Origin: Pseudomonadales bacterium
GTDB taxonomy: Bacteria; Pseudomonadota; Gammaproteobacteria; Pseudomonadales; Pseudohongiellaceae
NCBI GenBank assembly: GCA_024234365.1
Contig: JACKOK010000002.1
Coordinates: 62,001-126,000, forward strand
Direction of reading: 5' to 3'
DNA: 64,000 nucleotides
Shown: in pieces, positions 1 through 8,362 of the stretch
How the letters are laid out: each line of letters begins with the position of its first letter
Position numbering within the stretch: position 1 is the stretch's first letter
Translations under genes and position numbers: made by a program
The notes under the pieces: generated by a model
What the model saw: only the letters and a program-made list of their open reading frames with translations
Told to the model about the DNA's origin: nothing
Databases searched by the model: none

Positions 1-1
1 C

Positions 2-493
2 TATAGGGAAACGGGCTCAAAGGAAATATTGGGGCAGGAGGCCGTCCGGCTGGGTGCCATCAATATTCTGGCTGACGAGGGAGACGGGCTCAAACGAGCG
101 GTGATTCTGAGCAGCGATGAAGAGTTGAAGGCCGGCGACCGATTATTGCCGCGAGAGAGCAACCCGATTGACCCGAGCTTCTTCCCCACGATTCCCGCGC
201 AACAGATAAAAGGAACAATCATTGGCCTGCTGGGCAAGGAAAGCCAGGCGGCACAATTTGACTCCATTGTTCTGAATCGCGGAGAACGCGATGGCTTGCG
301 GGTGGGAGATGTGCTGACAATCGAGAGGGCTCTCGCATCCGTCCGGGATCCGGTATCCGGAAAGGATGTGGCATTACCGGCCAGTGATATCGGTGTCGTG
401 CTTACCTACCAGACATTTGAAAAACTGAGTTATGGCGTCATCCTCTCGCTGACTCAGCCTGCTGCCGTAGGGGATATTCTCAGCGCGCCCTGA
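2..493 (+). CDS. C-terminal part of a probable LysM-domain peptidoglycan-binding protein (5' truncated by window edge)
   Basis: The frame is open from base 2 and runs 163 codons to a stop at 491-493; the true start lies outside the window. The visible part has no LysM repeat, but shows the all-beta tail with a GDR-LLP segment and an ERDGLRVGDVLTIER segment that I associate with the LysM proteins encoded directly upstream of dprA in Pseudomonas-like genomes. The family is periplasmic and thought to act at the cell wall; the exact role is unknown. It lies 43 bp upstream of dprA on the same strand, so the two may be co-transcribed. The call rests mainly on context. Confidence 0.6.
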   Translation, partial: YRETGSKEILGQEAVRLGAINILADEGDGLKRAVILSSDEELKAGDRLLPRESNPIDPSFFPTIPAQQIKGTIIGLLGKESQAAQFDSIVLNRGERDGLRVGDVLTIERALASVRDPVSGKDVALPASDIGVVLTYQTFEKLSYGVILSLTQPAAVGDILSAP

Positions 494-536
494 AGGCGTT
501 TTCATTATTTCGTGATGATCATGGACGATCGCTACG

Positions 537-1676
537 ATGACAGATCACAAACTGTACCCCTGGTTGCTGCTGTACCACCAGAATGTTCTTTCCGACAGAC
601 CCCTGCTCGATCTGCTCAATCATTTCGGGTCTGCACAAACACTGCTTGATGCGGACGAAGCGGCATTGCGGCGGCTTGGCATTGCTTCCGAACCGGCCCG
701 CGCATTCCTGCGAGCGGGCACAGACCCGCAACTGAGAGCCCGGGTGGACGCGTCTCTCGCCTGGCTGGACGGTGCGGACAATCGCTATATCCTCCCGTTG
801 CCAGATGCCTGTTACCCTCCCCTGCTTCGGGAGATTCACGATCCTCCGGTGCTGTTGTTTGTTCAGGGGGTGCTGGAAGCCCTGCTCCTGCCCCAGCTTG
901 CCATTGTTGGCAGCCGCCATTGCAGTGTCGATGGTCGGCGTAACACGCGCTATTTTGGTGAGGCCCTAGCGAAACAGGGTTTTTCTCTTTGCAGTGGCAT
1001 GGCCCGGGGCATCGACACGGCGGCGCATGAGTCGGCGCTTGATGTGGGTGGGCACACGGTGGCGGTTATGGGCACGGGGGCGGACCAGTATTACCCGCCA
1101 CAGAACCGTCGCCTGGCCCAACGTATCATGGAACAGGGCGCGCTGATCACGGAGCTTCCTTTGGGCAGCCTGCCCAAACCAACGCATTTCCCGAAACGCA
1201 ATCGCATCATCAGCGGCATGAGTCTGGGGCTTATCGTCGTCGAAGCAGCCCTGCGCAGCGGTTCGCTGATTACGGCAAGACTGGCAATTGAGCATAACCG
1301 GGAGGTGTTTGCGGTGCCCGGCTCCATCCATAACCCCCTGAGTGCCGGGCCGCATCGTTTACTTGCTCAGGGAGCGGTACTGGCAGAGAAACCTGTGGAG
1401 GTGGCCACGCACCTGCAAAGCCTGCTGAGCAGCCAATGGTCTCAGCTGACAGGGGTGACGGCCCAGGCAGATGTGACGCAGGAAGCTGGCGCCGGTGTTT
1501 GTGCGGTGGATGGGAATGCCAAGCGTGTTCTTGAGGCTCTGGGATACGAGCCTGTTGCGCTGGAGGTGTTGATGGAGAGAACCCATATGCCCTTGCCACA
1601 GCTTCAGGCTCTGCTTCTTGAACTGGAGCTGCAGGAACGGGTCTGTCACAGCGCAGGGCACTATCTGCGCTGTTGA
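537..1676 (+). CDS. dprA: DNA-processing protein DprA (Smf)
   Basis: DprA binds incoming single-stranded DNA during natural transformation and loads RecA; it is also conserved in species not known to be competent. The 379-residue protein has the family layout: an N-terminal SAM-like helical segment, a Rossmann-like domain with IVGSRHCS near residue 123, GMARGIDTAAHESAL near 154 and MGTGADQYYPPQN near 177, then the FPKRNRIISGMS stretch near 220. A winged-helix-like C-terminus follows (about 320-379). Length and motifs are normal for the family. It follows the LysM-type gene and precedes purE. In relatives a tsaC/sua5 gene commonly follows dprA; here it does not. Confidence 0.96.
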   Translation: MTDHKLYPWLLLYHQNVLSDRPLLDLLNHFGSAQTLLDADEAALRRLGIASEPARAFLRAGTDPQLRARVDASLAWLDGADNRYILPLPDACYPPLLREIHDPPVLLFVQGVLEALLLPQLAIVGSRHCSVDGRRNTRYFGEALAKQGFSLCSGMARGIDTAAHESALDVGGHTVAVMGTGADQYYPPQNRRLAQRIMEQGALITELPLGSLPKPTHFPKRNRIISGMSLGLIVVEAALRSGSLITARLAIEHNREVFAVPGSIHNPLSAGPHRLLAQGAVLAEKPVEVATHLQSLLSSQWSQLTGVTAQADVTQEAGAGVCAVDGNAKRVLEALGYEPVALEVLMERTHMPLPQLQALLLELELQERVCHSAGHYLRC

Positions 1677-1768
1677 GCGCGACACTTGCATGCGCCTGTA
1701 GACTCCTGTACTTTCTGCGCTCGCGAATTTCTCCCACCCAATTTTTTTCCAATACATGAGGACCAGAA

Positions 1769-2275
1769 ATGGACAATGTTTTTGTTGCTATTCTGATGGG
1801 TTCAGAAAACGATTTGCCTATCATGCAAGGTGCCGCAGATGTACTGGCCAGCCTGGGTGTAAAGTTTGAGATGAAGGTCACTTCAGCACACCGTACTCCC
1901 GCTGCAACGCAGCAGTATCTCGCCGATGCCGTGTCCCGTGGCTGTGATGTGTTTATTGCCGGTGCCGGTCTGGCGGCCCACCTGGCCGGGGCAGTAGCGG
2001 CACATAGCCTGAAGCCGGTGATTGGCGTACCCATTGATGCGGGTCCCCTGCAGGGCATGGACTCTCTGCTCTCTACGGTACAGATGCCGGCGGGTATCCC
2101 GGTGGCAACCGTTGCCATTGGTAAGACTGGTGCAAAAAATGCCGGCTATCTGGCCGCACAAATTCTGGCGCTGAAGGACCCGGAGCTTGCTCAGCGTGTG
2201 AAAGCGGAGCGCGAACAGAAGGCCGAGAGCGTTCAGGCGCAGGATCGTGCCCTGCAGGAGAGTCTGAAGTCATGA
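1769..2275 (+). CDS. purE: N5-carboxyaminoimidazole ribonucleotide mutase PurE
   Basis: PurE converts N5-CAIR to CAIR in de novo purine synthesis in the cytoplasm. The 168-residue protein has the nucleotide-binding MGSENDLPIM loop (usually GSxSD, here S-E-N-D), TSAHRTP and the GAGLAAHLAG loop, followed by STVQMPAGIPVATVAIGK and a KNAGYLAAQILAL helix. SAHRTP is typical of class I enzymes. The GLAAHLAG and SEND variants differ from the E. coli form (SKSD, GGAAHLPG). The C-terminal tail is charged and probably helical. Its stop overlaps the hemF start (ATGA), indicating translational coupling. No purK is adjacent, although class I PurE normally needs PurK to make its substrate. Confidence 0.93.
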   Translation: MDNVFVAILMGSENDLPIMQGAADVLASLGVKFEMKVTSAHRTPAATQQYLADAVSRGCDVFIAGAGLAAHLAGAVAAHSLKPVIGVPIDAGPLQGMDSLLSTVQMPAGIPVATVAIGKTGAKNAGYLAAQILALKDPELAQRVKAEREQKAESVQAQDRALQESLKS

Positions 2276-3213
2276 GCACCTCTCAAGCCAGCGCCGACAA
2301 GGTGACAGCGGATCAGATCGCCGCTGTCAGGGATTATCTGCTGGGCCTGCAGCAGCGCATATGCGATGCCCTGGAGGCGGTGGATGGGAAAGCCCGCTTT
2401 CACACGGATGCCTGGGAGCGCGACAAGGGCGGCAGCGGGCGTACTCGTGTCATCAGCAATGGCGCCGTCTTTGAAAAGGGAGGGGTTAATTTCTCGCATG
2501 TTTTTGGCGAGAAGCTCCCCCCTTCCGCATCGGCGACACGCCCCGAGCTCGCGGGGCGCTCGTTTCAGGCCATGGGCGTATCTTTGGTGATTCATCCAAA
2601 CAACCCCATGGTTCCCACGTCACACGCTAATTTTCGCTTCTTTGTTGCTGAAAAAGCCGGCGAAGCCCCGGTATGGTGGTTTGGCGGCGGCTATGATTTG
2701 ACGCCGTATTATGGTTTTGATGAGGATTGTCAGCACTGGCACCAGACCGCCCGGCAGGCCTGTGATCAGTTTGATCCCTCTCTGTACCCTCGTTTCAAAA
2801 AAGAATGTGATGAGTATTTTTTCCTCAAGCACCGCAACGAGCCCCGAGGTGTCGGTGGCCTGTTTTTCGATGATTTCAACGAAGGCGGTTTTGAGCAGTG
2901 TTTTGCCATGGTCCAGGCCCTGGGTAACAGCTATATTGACGCCTATCTGCCCATCGTTAAACGCCGCAAGGACATGCCCTTCACGGAAGCCAACAAGAAC
3001 TTCCAGTGCTATCGTCGGGGTCGCTATGTCGAGTTCAACCTGGTCTACGACCGGGGAACGTTGTTTGGTCTGCAATCCGGGGTTGGCCGCATAGAGTCCA
3101 TACTGATGTCCCTGCCGCCAGTGGTGCATTGGGAGTATGACTGGCATCCGGAGCCGGGTACGGAGGAGGCGCGGCTGTATTCGGATTATCTGCGTTTCCG
3201 CGATTGGGCCTGA
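2272..3213 (+). CDS. hemF: Oxygen-dependent coproporphyrinogen III oxidase HemF
   Basis: HemF oxidatively decarboxylates coproporphyrinogen III to protoporphyrinogen IX in aerobic heme synthesis. The 313-residue protein carries WFGGGYDLTPYYGFDED, the KKECDEYFFLKHRNEPRGVGG region, FFDDF, and RRGRYVEFNLVYDRGT, all hallmarks of the family. The start codon overlaps the purE stop. One oddity is near the C-terminus: the usual FGLQSGGR-x-ES-ILMS loop here reads FGLQSGVGRIESILMS, one residue longer than the form I recall from relatives. Supply of heme fits the two oxidase operons further on, but purE-hemF-aroE look like an ordinary housekeeping run. Confidence 0.96.
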   Translation: MSTSQASADKVTADQIAAVRDYLLGLQQRICDALEAVDGKARFHTDAWERDKGGSGRTRVISNGAVFEKGGVNFSHVFGEKLPPSASATRPELAGRSFQAMGVSLVIHPNNPMVPTSHANFRFFVAEKAGEAPVWWFGGGYDLTPYYGFDEDCQHWHQTARQACDQFDPSLYPRFKKECDEYFFLKHRNEPRGVGGLFFDDFNEGGFEQCFAMVQALGNSYIDAYLPIVKRRKDMPFTEANKNFQCYRRGRYVEFNLVYDRGTLFGLQSGVGRIESILMSLPPVVHWEYDWHPEPGTEEARLYSDYLRFRDWA

Positions 3214-3236
3214 TCCCCGTTGCAAGAGGATGAGCC

Positions 3237-4067
3237 ATGGATCGTTATGCCGTGTTCGGAAATCCTATCGGCCACAGCCGCTCCCCCTGGATCCATGAAC
3301 GTTTTGCCCGCCAGACGGGCCAGGCCCTTGTCTACACCGCTAGCCTGATCGAGCTGGACTCCTTCGAGCAGGCGGTGCAGCAGTTTTTTGCGCAAGGCGG
3401 CAGCGGTCTCAATATCACGGTGCCTTTCAAGGAGCGGGCCTGGGGCATGGCGCAGTGCCGGCTCGGCAGTGCCCAGAGCACGGGTGCGGTTAACACCTTG
3501 TATCGTGATGCGGACGGGCGTCTGTGCGGTGCCAATACCGACGGGGTGGGTTTACTGAGAGATCTGACGCACAACCACGGATTGAGCCTGGCAGGCAGAC
3601 ACGTCCTCGTGCTGGGGGCGGGAGGCGCAGCCAAAGGGGTCATGCCCGATCTTTTGGCACAAGCTCCCGACAGAGTGTGCATTGCCAACCGTACGCTCAG
3701 CAAAGCCGAAGCGATTGTGGAAGCCTATACCGATACTCCCTGTTTGAGCGCCTCCTCCTATGAGGATATCCCACCTATCGGTTTTGACCTGATCGTCAAT
3801 GCCAGCTCGGAAGGCTTGCAAAACACAATGCCTGCAATGCCATCCGGATTGGTAAGCGCTAACACCTGTTGTTATGACATGGTCTATGGCGGCAAGGAAA
3901 CCGTGTTCCAGCGCTGGGCTCGGGAACAGGGTGCGAAGATGGCGTTTGACGGGCTTGGCATGCTGGTGGAGCAGGCGGCAGAGGCCTTTTTCATCTGGCG
4001 AGGTGTGCGACCGGAAACGGAAACCGTCATTGCCCAGCTGCGTGATCTACTCGGCCAGAACGGCTGA
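3237..4067 (+). CDS. aroE: Shikimate dehydrogenase (NADP+) AroE
   Basis: AroE reduces 3-dehydroshikimate to shikimate with NADPH in the aromatic amino acid pathway. The 276-residue protein has the substrate-binding NPIGHSRSPWIH start, the catalytic-lysine motif NITVPFKE, GAVNTLY, the NTDGVG aspartate motif, a dinucleotide-binding GAGGAAKGVMP loop, ANRT, and the C-terminal FDGLGMLVEQAA helix. It lies 23 bp after hemF, with an AGAGGATGAGCC ribosome-binding region just before the ATG. Its last 21 bases overlap the end of the convergent gamma-carbonic anhydrase gene. Confidence 0.96.
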   Translation: MDRYAVFGNPIGHSRSPWIHERFARQTGQALVYTASLIELDSFEQAVQQFFAQGGSGLNITVPFKERAWGMAQCRLGSAQSTGAVNTLYRDADGRLCGANTDGVGLLRDLTHNHGLSLAGRHVLVLGAGGAAKGVMPDLLAQAPDRVCIANRTLSKAEAIVEAYTDTPCLSASSYEDIPPIGFDLIVNASSEGLQNTMPAMPSGLVSANTCCYDMVYGGKETVFQRWAREQGAKMAFDGLGMLVEQAAEAFFIWRGVRPETETVIAQLRDLLGQNG

Positions 4068-4616
4068 TTCCCCAGCGCTTTTCTGCAGGCTGCGTTTGTG
4101 CTGCTCTTTCAGTTCGGCATATTTTCCGGCGCTGTAAGCGAAGAAAGCCCGCTCGGACGCACTTAATTCACGTACCTGTCTGACCGGGCTGCCCACATAC
4201 AGGTAGCCACTTGCCAGCCTTTTGCCTGGAGGCACCAGGCTGCCGCCCCCGATGACAACATCGGATTCCACCACGGCACCATCCATGATGATTGCCCCCA
4301 TGCCGACCAGCACCCGATCCCCAATCGTGCAGCCATGCAGCATGACCTTGTGTCCCACGGTGACGTCATCGCCAATGTCGGTGGCAAAACCGCCCGGCGC
4401 CATGGGCCCGTCGTGGGTCACATGAATAACCGTGCCGTCCTGGATATTGCAGCGCATCCCGATGGATATCCGGTTCACGTCACCGCGAATCACCGTCAGG
4501 GGCCACACGGAGGTGTCCTCCCCCAGCGAGACATCTCCGATGACGACAGCACTCGGATCAATAAAGCAGCTGTCATGGATTTGTGGCGTTTGGTTTTCGA
4601 AATTTCGTACAGACAT
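4047..4616 (-). CDS. Gamma-class carbonic anhydrase family protein (YrdA/PaaY-like hexapeptide-repeat protein)
   Basis: The family forms trimers of left-handed beta-helices; some members hydrate CO2 with a metal bound at subunit interfaces. The 189-residue sequence is a run of hexapeptide repeats (for example VVIGDVSLGEDTSVWP, VVESDVVIGGGSLVPPGK). It keeps the three histidine positions expected for the metal site in VIHVTH and GHKVMLHGC. A short helical C-terminus follows. It is convergent with aroE (21-bp overlap at the stops) and divergent from prlC, the usual position of this gene beside prlC in Pseudomonas. Carbonic anhydrase activity is a family-level assumption; acyltransferase-like relatives share the fold. 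Confidence 0.9.
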   Translation of the reverse strand: MSVRNFENQTPQIHDSCFIDPSAVVIGDVSLGEDTSVWPLTVIRGDVNRISIGMRCNIQDGTVIHVTHDGPMAPGGFATDIGDDVTVGHKVMLHGCTIGDRVLVGMGAIIMDGAVVESDVVIGGGSLVPPGKRLASGYLYVGSPVRQVRELSASERAFFAYSAGKYAELKEQHKRSLQKSAGESAVLAE

Positions 4617-4763
4617 GGAAAGGGGCTCGCGTCAGGCAGGCACTTTGTTCTGTGCAGGAGGCTTGTTAATGTAGCACTGGCTTGCAGTACTATAACAGGC
4701 CTGCAAATTCACGAAGCCGGGTTTTGTCGTACCGGCTTTTCTGACAGGTGAAAGAGGACCGCC

Positions 4764-6815
4764 ATGACATCCAACCCCCTACTTCAATTCGACCGTTTGC
4801 CGGATTTTTCTGCCATCGAGGCCGGGCATATCGAGCCAGCGGTGGCACAGGTATTGGCCGACAATCGTGATTGTCTGGCCGGATTGGTGGCAAACCCCGT
4901 AAATGGCGAGTCCCCGGACTGGAAGAGCCTGATGGCGCCGCTGGACGAAATGGAAGACCGCTTGAGCAAGGTCTGGTCCACGGTCAGCCATCTCAACGCA
5001 GTGAACAACACCAGCGATATCCGCAGCGCCTACAACAAGTGCCAACCATGGATCACCGAGTATTACACCGAGCTGGGTCAGAACCACGAGCTCTTCAGGT
5101 GCATAAAGGTCCTGGAGGAGCGAGCCCAGCTGCTGGGGCTTGGAACGGCACAGCGCAAGGTGCTCAAGGATTATCTGCTGGAATTCCGTTTGGCTGGGGT
5201 TGATCTGGAGGAAGCGCAGAAGCAGCAATTTGCAGCGCTGGAGGCCAGGCTCAGCAGCCTTTCCACCCGTTTCAGCAATAATGTGCTGGATTCCACCATG
5301 GCCTGGAGCAAGCAGGTACTGGACCCGGCCGAGCTGAGCGGAATGCCGCCGATGAGTATCCAGTCCGCGGCGGAGCTGGCCAAAAGCAAGGGCATGGAGG
5401 GCTATCTGCTGACGCTTGATGCCCCCTGCTATATTGCCGTGACGACCCACGCGGACAACCGTGCCCTGCGCGAAGAGCTGTACACCGCCTATGTGACACG
5501 GGCCTCCGATCAGGGAGGGCATGATCCACGCTTCGACAACAGCGATGTCATTGTGGATATTCTCAACTGCCGGGTAGAGCTGGCACAGCTGCTGGGTTAC
5601 GACAGTTTTGCTGATATTTCCGTTGCGCGGAAAATGGCGAAATCGGTTGCCCGCGTCAATGAATTCCTGAGTGATCTGAGTGCTCTGGCGGTTCCTGCGG
5701 CAAAGGAAGAATATGAGGCGCTGGAGAGCTTTGCGGCATCCGGGCATGGCATCGACAGGCTACAGGCATGGGATGTGGCGTATTTCAGCGAAAAGCTGCG
5801 CAAGCGCAAATTCGATATCTCCCAGGAGGAATTGCGCCCCTACTTCCCTTTGGCAAAAGTACAGCAAGGGCTGTTCGCAATTGCCGCCCGTATTTACGGG
5901 ATTGAGATTCGTCGCAATCACAGCCTGAGCCGATGGAATGCGCTCGTGGAGGCCTTCGACATTTTCCGGGGTGATCAGTGTATTGCCCGCTTCTATTTCG
6001 ACGTTTTCACACGCGAAGGCAAGCGTTCCGGCGCGTGGATGGCAGAATGCCGTTCCCGGCGCGAATTGCCCGATGGCAGCATTCAGACGCCGGTTGCCTA
6101 CCTGGTGTGCAATTTCGCCCAGGGGAATGAAAAGACGCCCGCACTGCTTTCCCATAGCGAGGTCACAACGCTTTTCCATGAGTTCGGGCATGGTCTGCAC
6201 CATATGCTGACCGCACAGACGCATCTGCGCTGCTCGGGGATTAACGGGGTGGCATGGGATGCCGTGGAGCTGCCCAGCCAGCTGATGGAAAACTGGTGCT
6301 GGGACCGGGAGGCAATTGCCCTGATTTCGGCACATTATGAGACGGGAGAAACCCTGCCCGCACAGCTTCTGGACAGGCTTCTGCAGGCGAAGAACTTCCA
6401 GGCCGGCATGAAAACAGTGCGTCAACTGGAATTTGCGCAGTTCGATTTCCAGCTCCATCAGTTAAGCGGCCCGTTCGATAAAGCCCTTGTTTCAAAGGTG
6501 ATGCAGGAGGTGCGAGCACTCACATCGGTTTATCAGGTGCCTGCCTTTAACCGCTTCGAAACCGGGTTTTCCCACATCTTTGCCGGTGGCTATGCGGCGG
6601 GGTACTACAGCTATAAATGGGCGGAAGTGCTGTCTGCTGATGTCTTCTCTGTGTTTGCCGCTACCGGGGTGTTTAACGAGGAAACCGGGCAGAAATTCCT
6701 GCACAACATCCTGTCCCAGGGAGGGGCGGATGAGCCGCTCGAATTGTTCAAGGCATTTATGGGTCGCGAGCCCGCGCTGGAATCTCTGCTGAAGCAGGAT
6801 GGCTTGTTGCGTTAA
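4764..6815 (+). CDS. prlC: Oligopeptidase A (M3 family zinc metallopeptidase)
   Basis: Cytoplasmic oligopeptidase that degrades short peptides, including cleaved signal peptides. The 683-residue length is normal for PrlC/OpdA. The zinc-binding motif HEFGHGLHH lies near residue 471, and the third ligand region ENWCWDREAIALIS follows about 30 residues later. The C-terminal GGYAAGYYSYKWAEVLSADVF and NILSQGGADEPLELFKAFMGREP segments are diagnostic of the family. A GAAAGAGG ribosome-binding site precedes the ATG. The gene is divergent from the carbonic anhydrase gene and followed by a long non-coding leader of the cytochrome oxidase operon. Confidence 0.96.
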   Translation: MTSNPLLQFDRLPDFSAIEAGHIEPAVAQVLADNRDCLAGLVANPVNGESPDWKSLMAPLDEMEDRLSKVWSTVSHLNAVNNTSDIRSAYNKCQPWITEYYTELGQNHELFRCIKVLEERAQLLGLGTAQRKVLKDYLLEFRLAGVDLEEAQKQQFAALEARLSSLSTRFSNNVLDSTMAWSKQVLDPAELSGMPPMSIQSAAELAKSKGMEGYLLTLDAPCYIAVTTHADNRALREELYTAYVTRASDQGGHDPRFDNSDVIVDILNCRVELAQLLGYDSFADISVARKMAKSVARVNEFLSDLSALAVPAAKEEYEALESFAASGHGIDRLQAWDVAYFSEKLRKRKFDISQEELRPYFPLAKVQQGLFAIAARIYGIEIRRNHSLSRWNALVEAFDIFRGDQCIARFYFDVFTREGKRSGAWMAECRSRRELPDGSIQTPVAYLVCNFAQGNEKTPALLSHSEVTTLFHEFGHGLHHMLTAQTHLRCSGINGVAWDAVELPSQLMENWCWDREAIALISAHYETGETLPAQLLDRLLQAKNFQAGMKTVRQLEFAQFDFQLHQLSGPFDKALVSKVMQEVRALTSVYQVPAFNRFETGFSHIFAGGYAAGYYSYKWAEVLSADVFSVFAATGVFNEETGQKFLHNILSQGGADEPLELFKAFMGREPALESLLKQDGLLR

Positions 6816-7201
6816 ATCAAAATGTGGCGAAATAGTTGCCAACTTCCTGGCGATAACGGCCGGTTTTACTGGCCAATCGCCCTTTGCAGGATAGTATTTC
6901 AAAAAGAGTTCTTGCTATAATCGCCGCGCTTTTATTGCGCCCGCGTGATTTTGAAGGGGTTTTTCTCTTTTCTCTGGCCTTTTCCAGAGGGGGTCTCCTT
7001 CGCTGTATGCGGTTTTCGATTGTGTGTTCCTGTCCCGTAATCCACGCAGATGGAACAAGGTCTTAAAGTAGTTCCTGACCTTCAGGCTTAATCCGATCGT
7101 CGCTGTAATGTTAGCCGCAAGCCCCAGACACGGGGCGCGAAAAATAAATAATAAAGACCGAATTTTAACCTAGCCTTTTTCTAATAATGGAGACACGGCG
7201 A
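6816..7201 (+). promoter_or_regulatory. Non-coding leader and promoter region of the first cytochrome oxidase operon
   Basis: No convincing gene is present in these 386 bp. A good -10 hexamer TATAAT lies at 6916-6921, without a clear -35 at the expected distance (AGTATT is weak). If transcription starts there, the untranslated leader is about 270 nt, unusually long. It contains small hairpins: CTCTGG at 6972-6977 with CCAGAG at 6984-6989, CCTGA/TCAGG around 7073-7085, and CCCC/GGGG around 7121-7134. None has the T-run of an intrinsic terminator. Regulation through the leader is possible but unproven. Confidence 0.4.
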
Positions 7202-8347
7202 ATGTTGCCTAAAGCAAAGCTGTGGTTAGCCCTGACGGTTGCCGCACTGTCACTGCTCAGCACTAACCTCCAGGCCGCCTGGGAGCTGAATATGCCCAGG
7301 GGGGTGACCCAAACCAGCAGAGAGATTTACGACCTGCATATGCAGATCATATGGTGGTGCGTTGCGATCGGTGTTGTCGTCTTCGGCGTCATGCTCTGGT
7401 CGACCATCAAGTATCGTAAGTCCAAGGGTGCAGTCCCTGCCAATTTCCACGAGAGCACCAAGGTGGAAATCATCTGGACGATCATCCCCTTCGTCATCCT
7501 GATCCTGATGGCCGTTCCCGCGACCCAAGTGCTGACTGAGGCCTATGACGCCTCCGAGTCGGATCTCGATATCCAGATCACCGGTTACCAGTGGCGCTGG
7601 GAATATCGCTATCTGCGTGAAAACGCAGACGAGGAAGAGGTGAGCTTCTTCAGTAACCTGGCGACTTCCCGCGAAGAGATCAACAACCAGCTTCCCAAGC
7701 AGGAAAACTACTTGCTTGAGGTGGATAACGCGCTGGTCATCCCCGTAAACAAGAAGGTGCGCTTCCTGATTACCTCCAACGATGTTATCCACGCCTGGTG
7801 GGTACCGGATTTCGCCGTCAAGAAAGACGCCATTCCCGGTTTCATCAACGAAGCCTGGACCGTTGTGGAAGAGCCCGGAATCTACCGTGGCCAGTGCGCG
7901 GAACTGTGCGGTATTGACCATGGCTTTATGCCTGTCGTCGTGCATGCCCTGCCCCAGGACGAATACGATGCCTGGTACGCCGGCCGTCAGGAACAGGCGC
8001 GCGCAGCACGCGAGCAGTCCAACAATGTCGTGACCATGAGTGATTCACTGGCAATGGGTGAAGAAATCTACAACCGCACCTGTATCGCCTGTCACCAGGC
8101 AGGTGGCGCAGGCCTGGCTCCGGCATTCCCGGCCCTGGCTGGCAGCAGTGTGGTGAACGGCGACCTGACCGCAAATATTCAACTGGTAATGAATGGGGTT
8201 CCCGGCACCGCGATGGCTTCCTATGCCCGCATGCTGAGCCCGGTTGAGCTCGCTGCGATCGTTACCTATATCAGAAACTCTTTCGGCAACAGCACGGGCG
8301 ATCTCGTTCAGCCGTCAGAGGTCAATGCACTTTTGGAAGCACAGTAG
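7202..8347 (+). CDS. coxB: Cytochrome c oxidase subunit II with C-terminal cytochrome c domain
   Basis: Subunit II accepts electrons through the CuA centre and passes them to subunit I. The 381-residue protein has a signal sequence, two transmembrane helices (IIWWCVAIGVVVFGVML and IIWTIIPFVILILMA), the aromatic YQWRWEYRY stretch and the CuA motif CAELCGIDHGFM near residue 231. An extra C-terminal cytochrome c domain has heme motif CIACH near residue 293, so it is of caa3 layout. I chose ATG 7202 over ATG 7187, because GGAGA at 7189-7193 is a good ribosome-binding site for 7202. It starts the operon coxB-coxA-ctaG-coxC. Confidence 0.95.
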   Translation: MLPKAKLWLALTVAALSLLSTNLQAAWELNMPRGVTQTSREIYDLHMQIIWWCVAIGVVVFGVMLWSTIKYRKSKGAVPANFHESTKVEIIWTIIPFVILILMAVPATQVLTEAYDASESDLDIQITGYQWRWEYRYLRENADEEEVSFFSNLATSREEINNQLPKQENYLLEVDNALVIPVNKKVRFLITSNDVIHAWWVPDFAVKKDAIPGFINEAWTVVEEPGIYRGQCAELCGIDHGFMPVVVHALPQDEYDAWYAGRQEQARAAREQSNNVVTMSDSLAMGEEIYNRTCIACHQAGGAGLAPAFPALAGSSVVNGDLTANIQLVMNGVPGTAMASYARMLSPVELAAIVTYIRNSFGNSTGDLVQPSEVNALLEAQ

Positions 8348-8362
8348 AGGACAGTAGAAATA

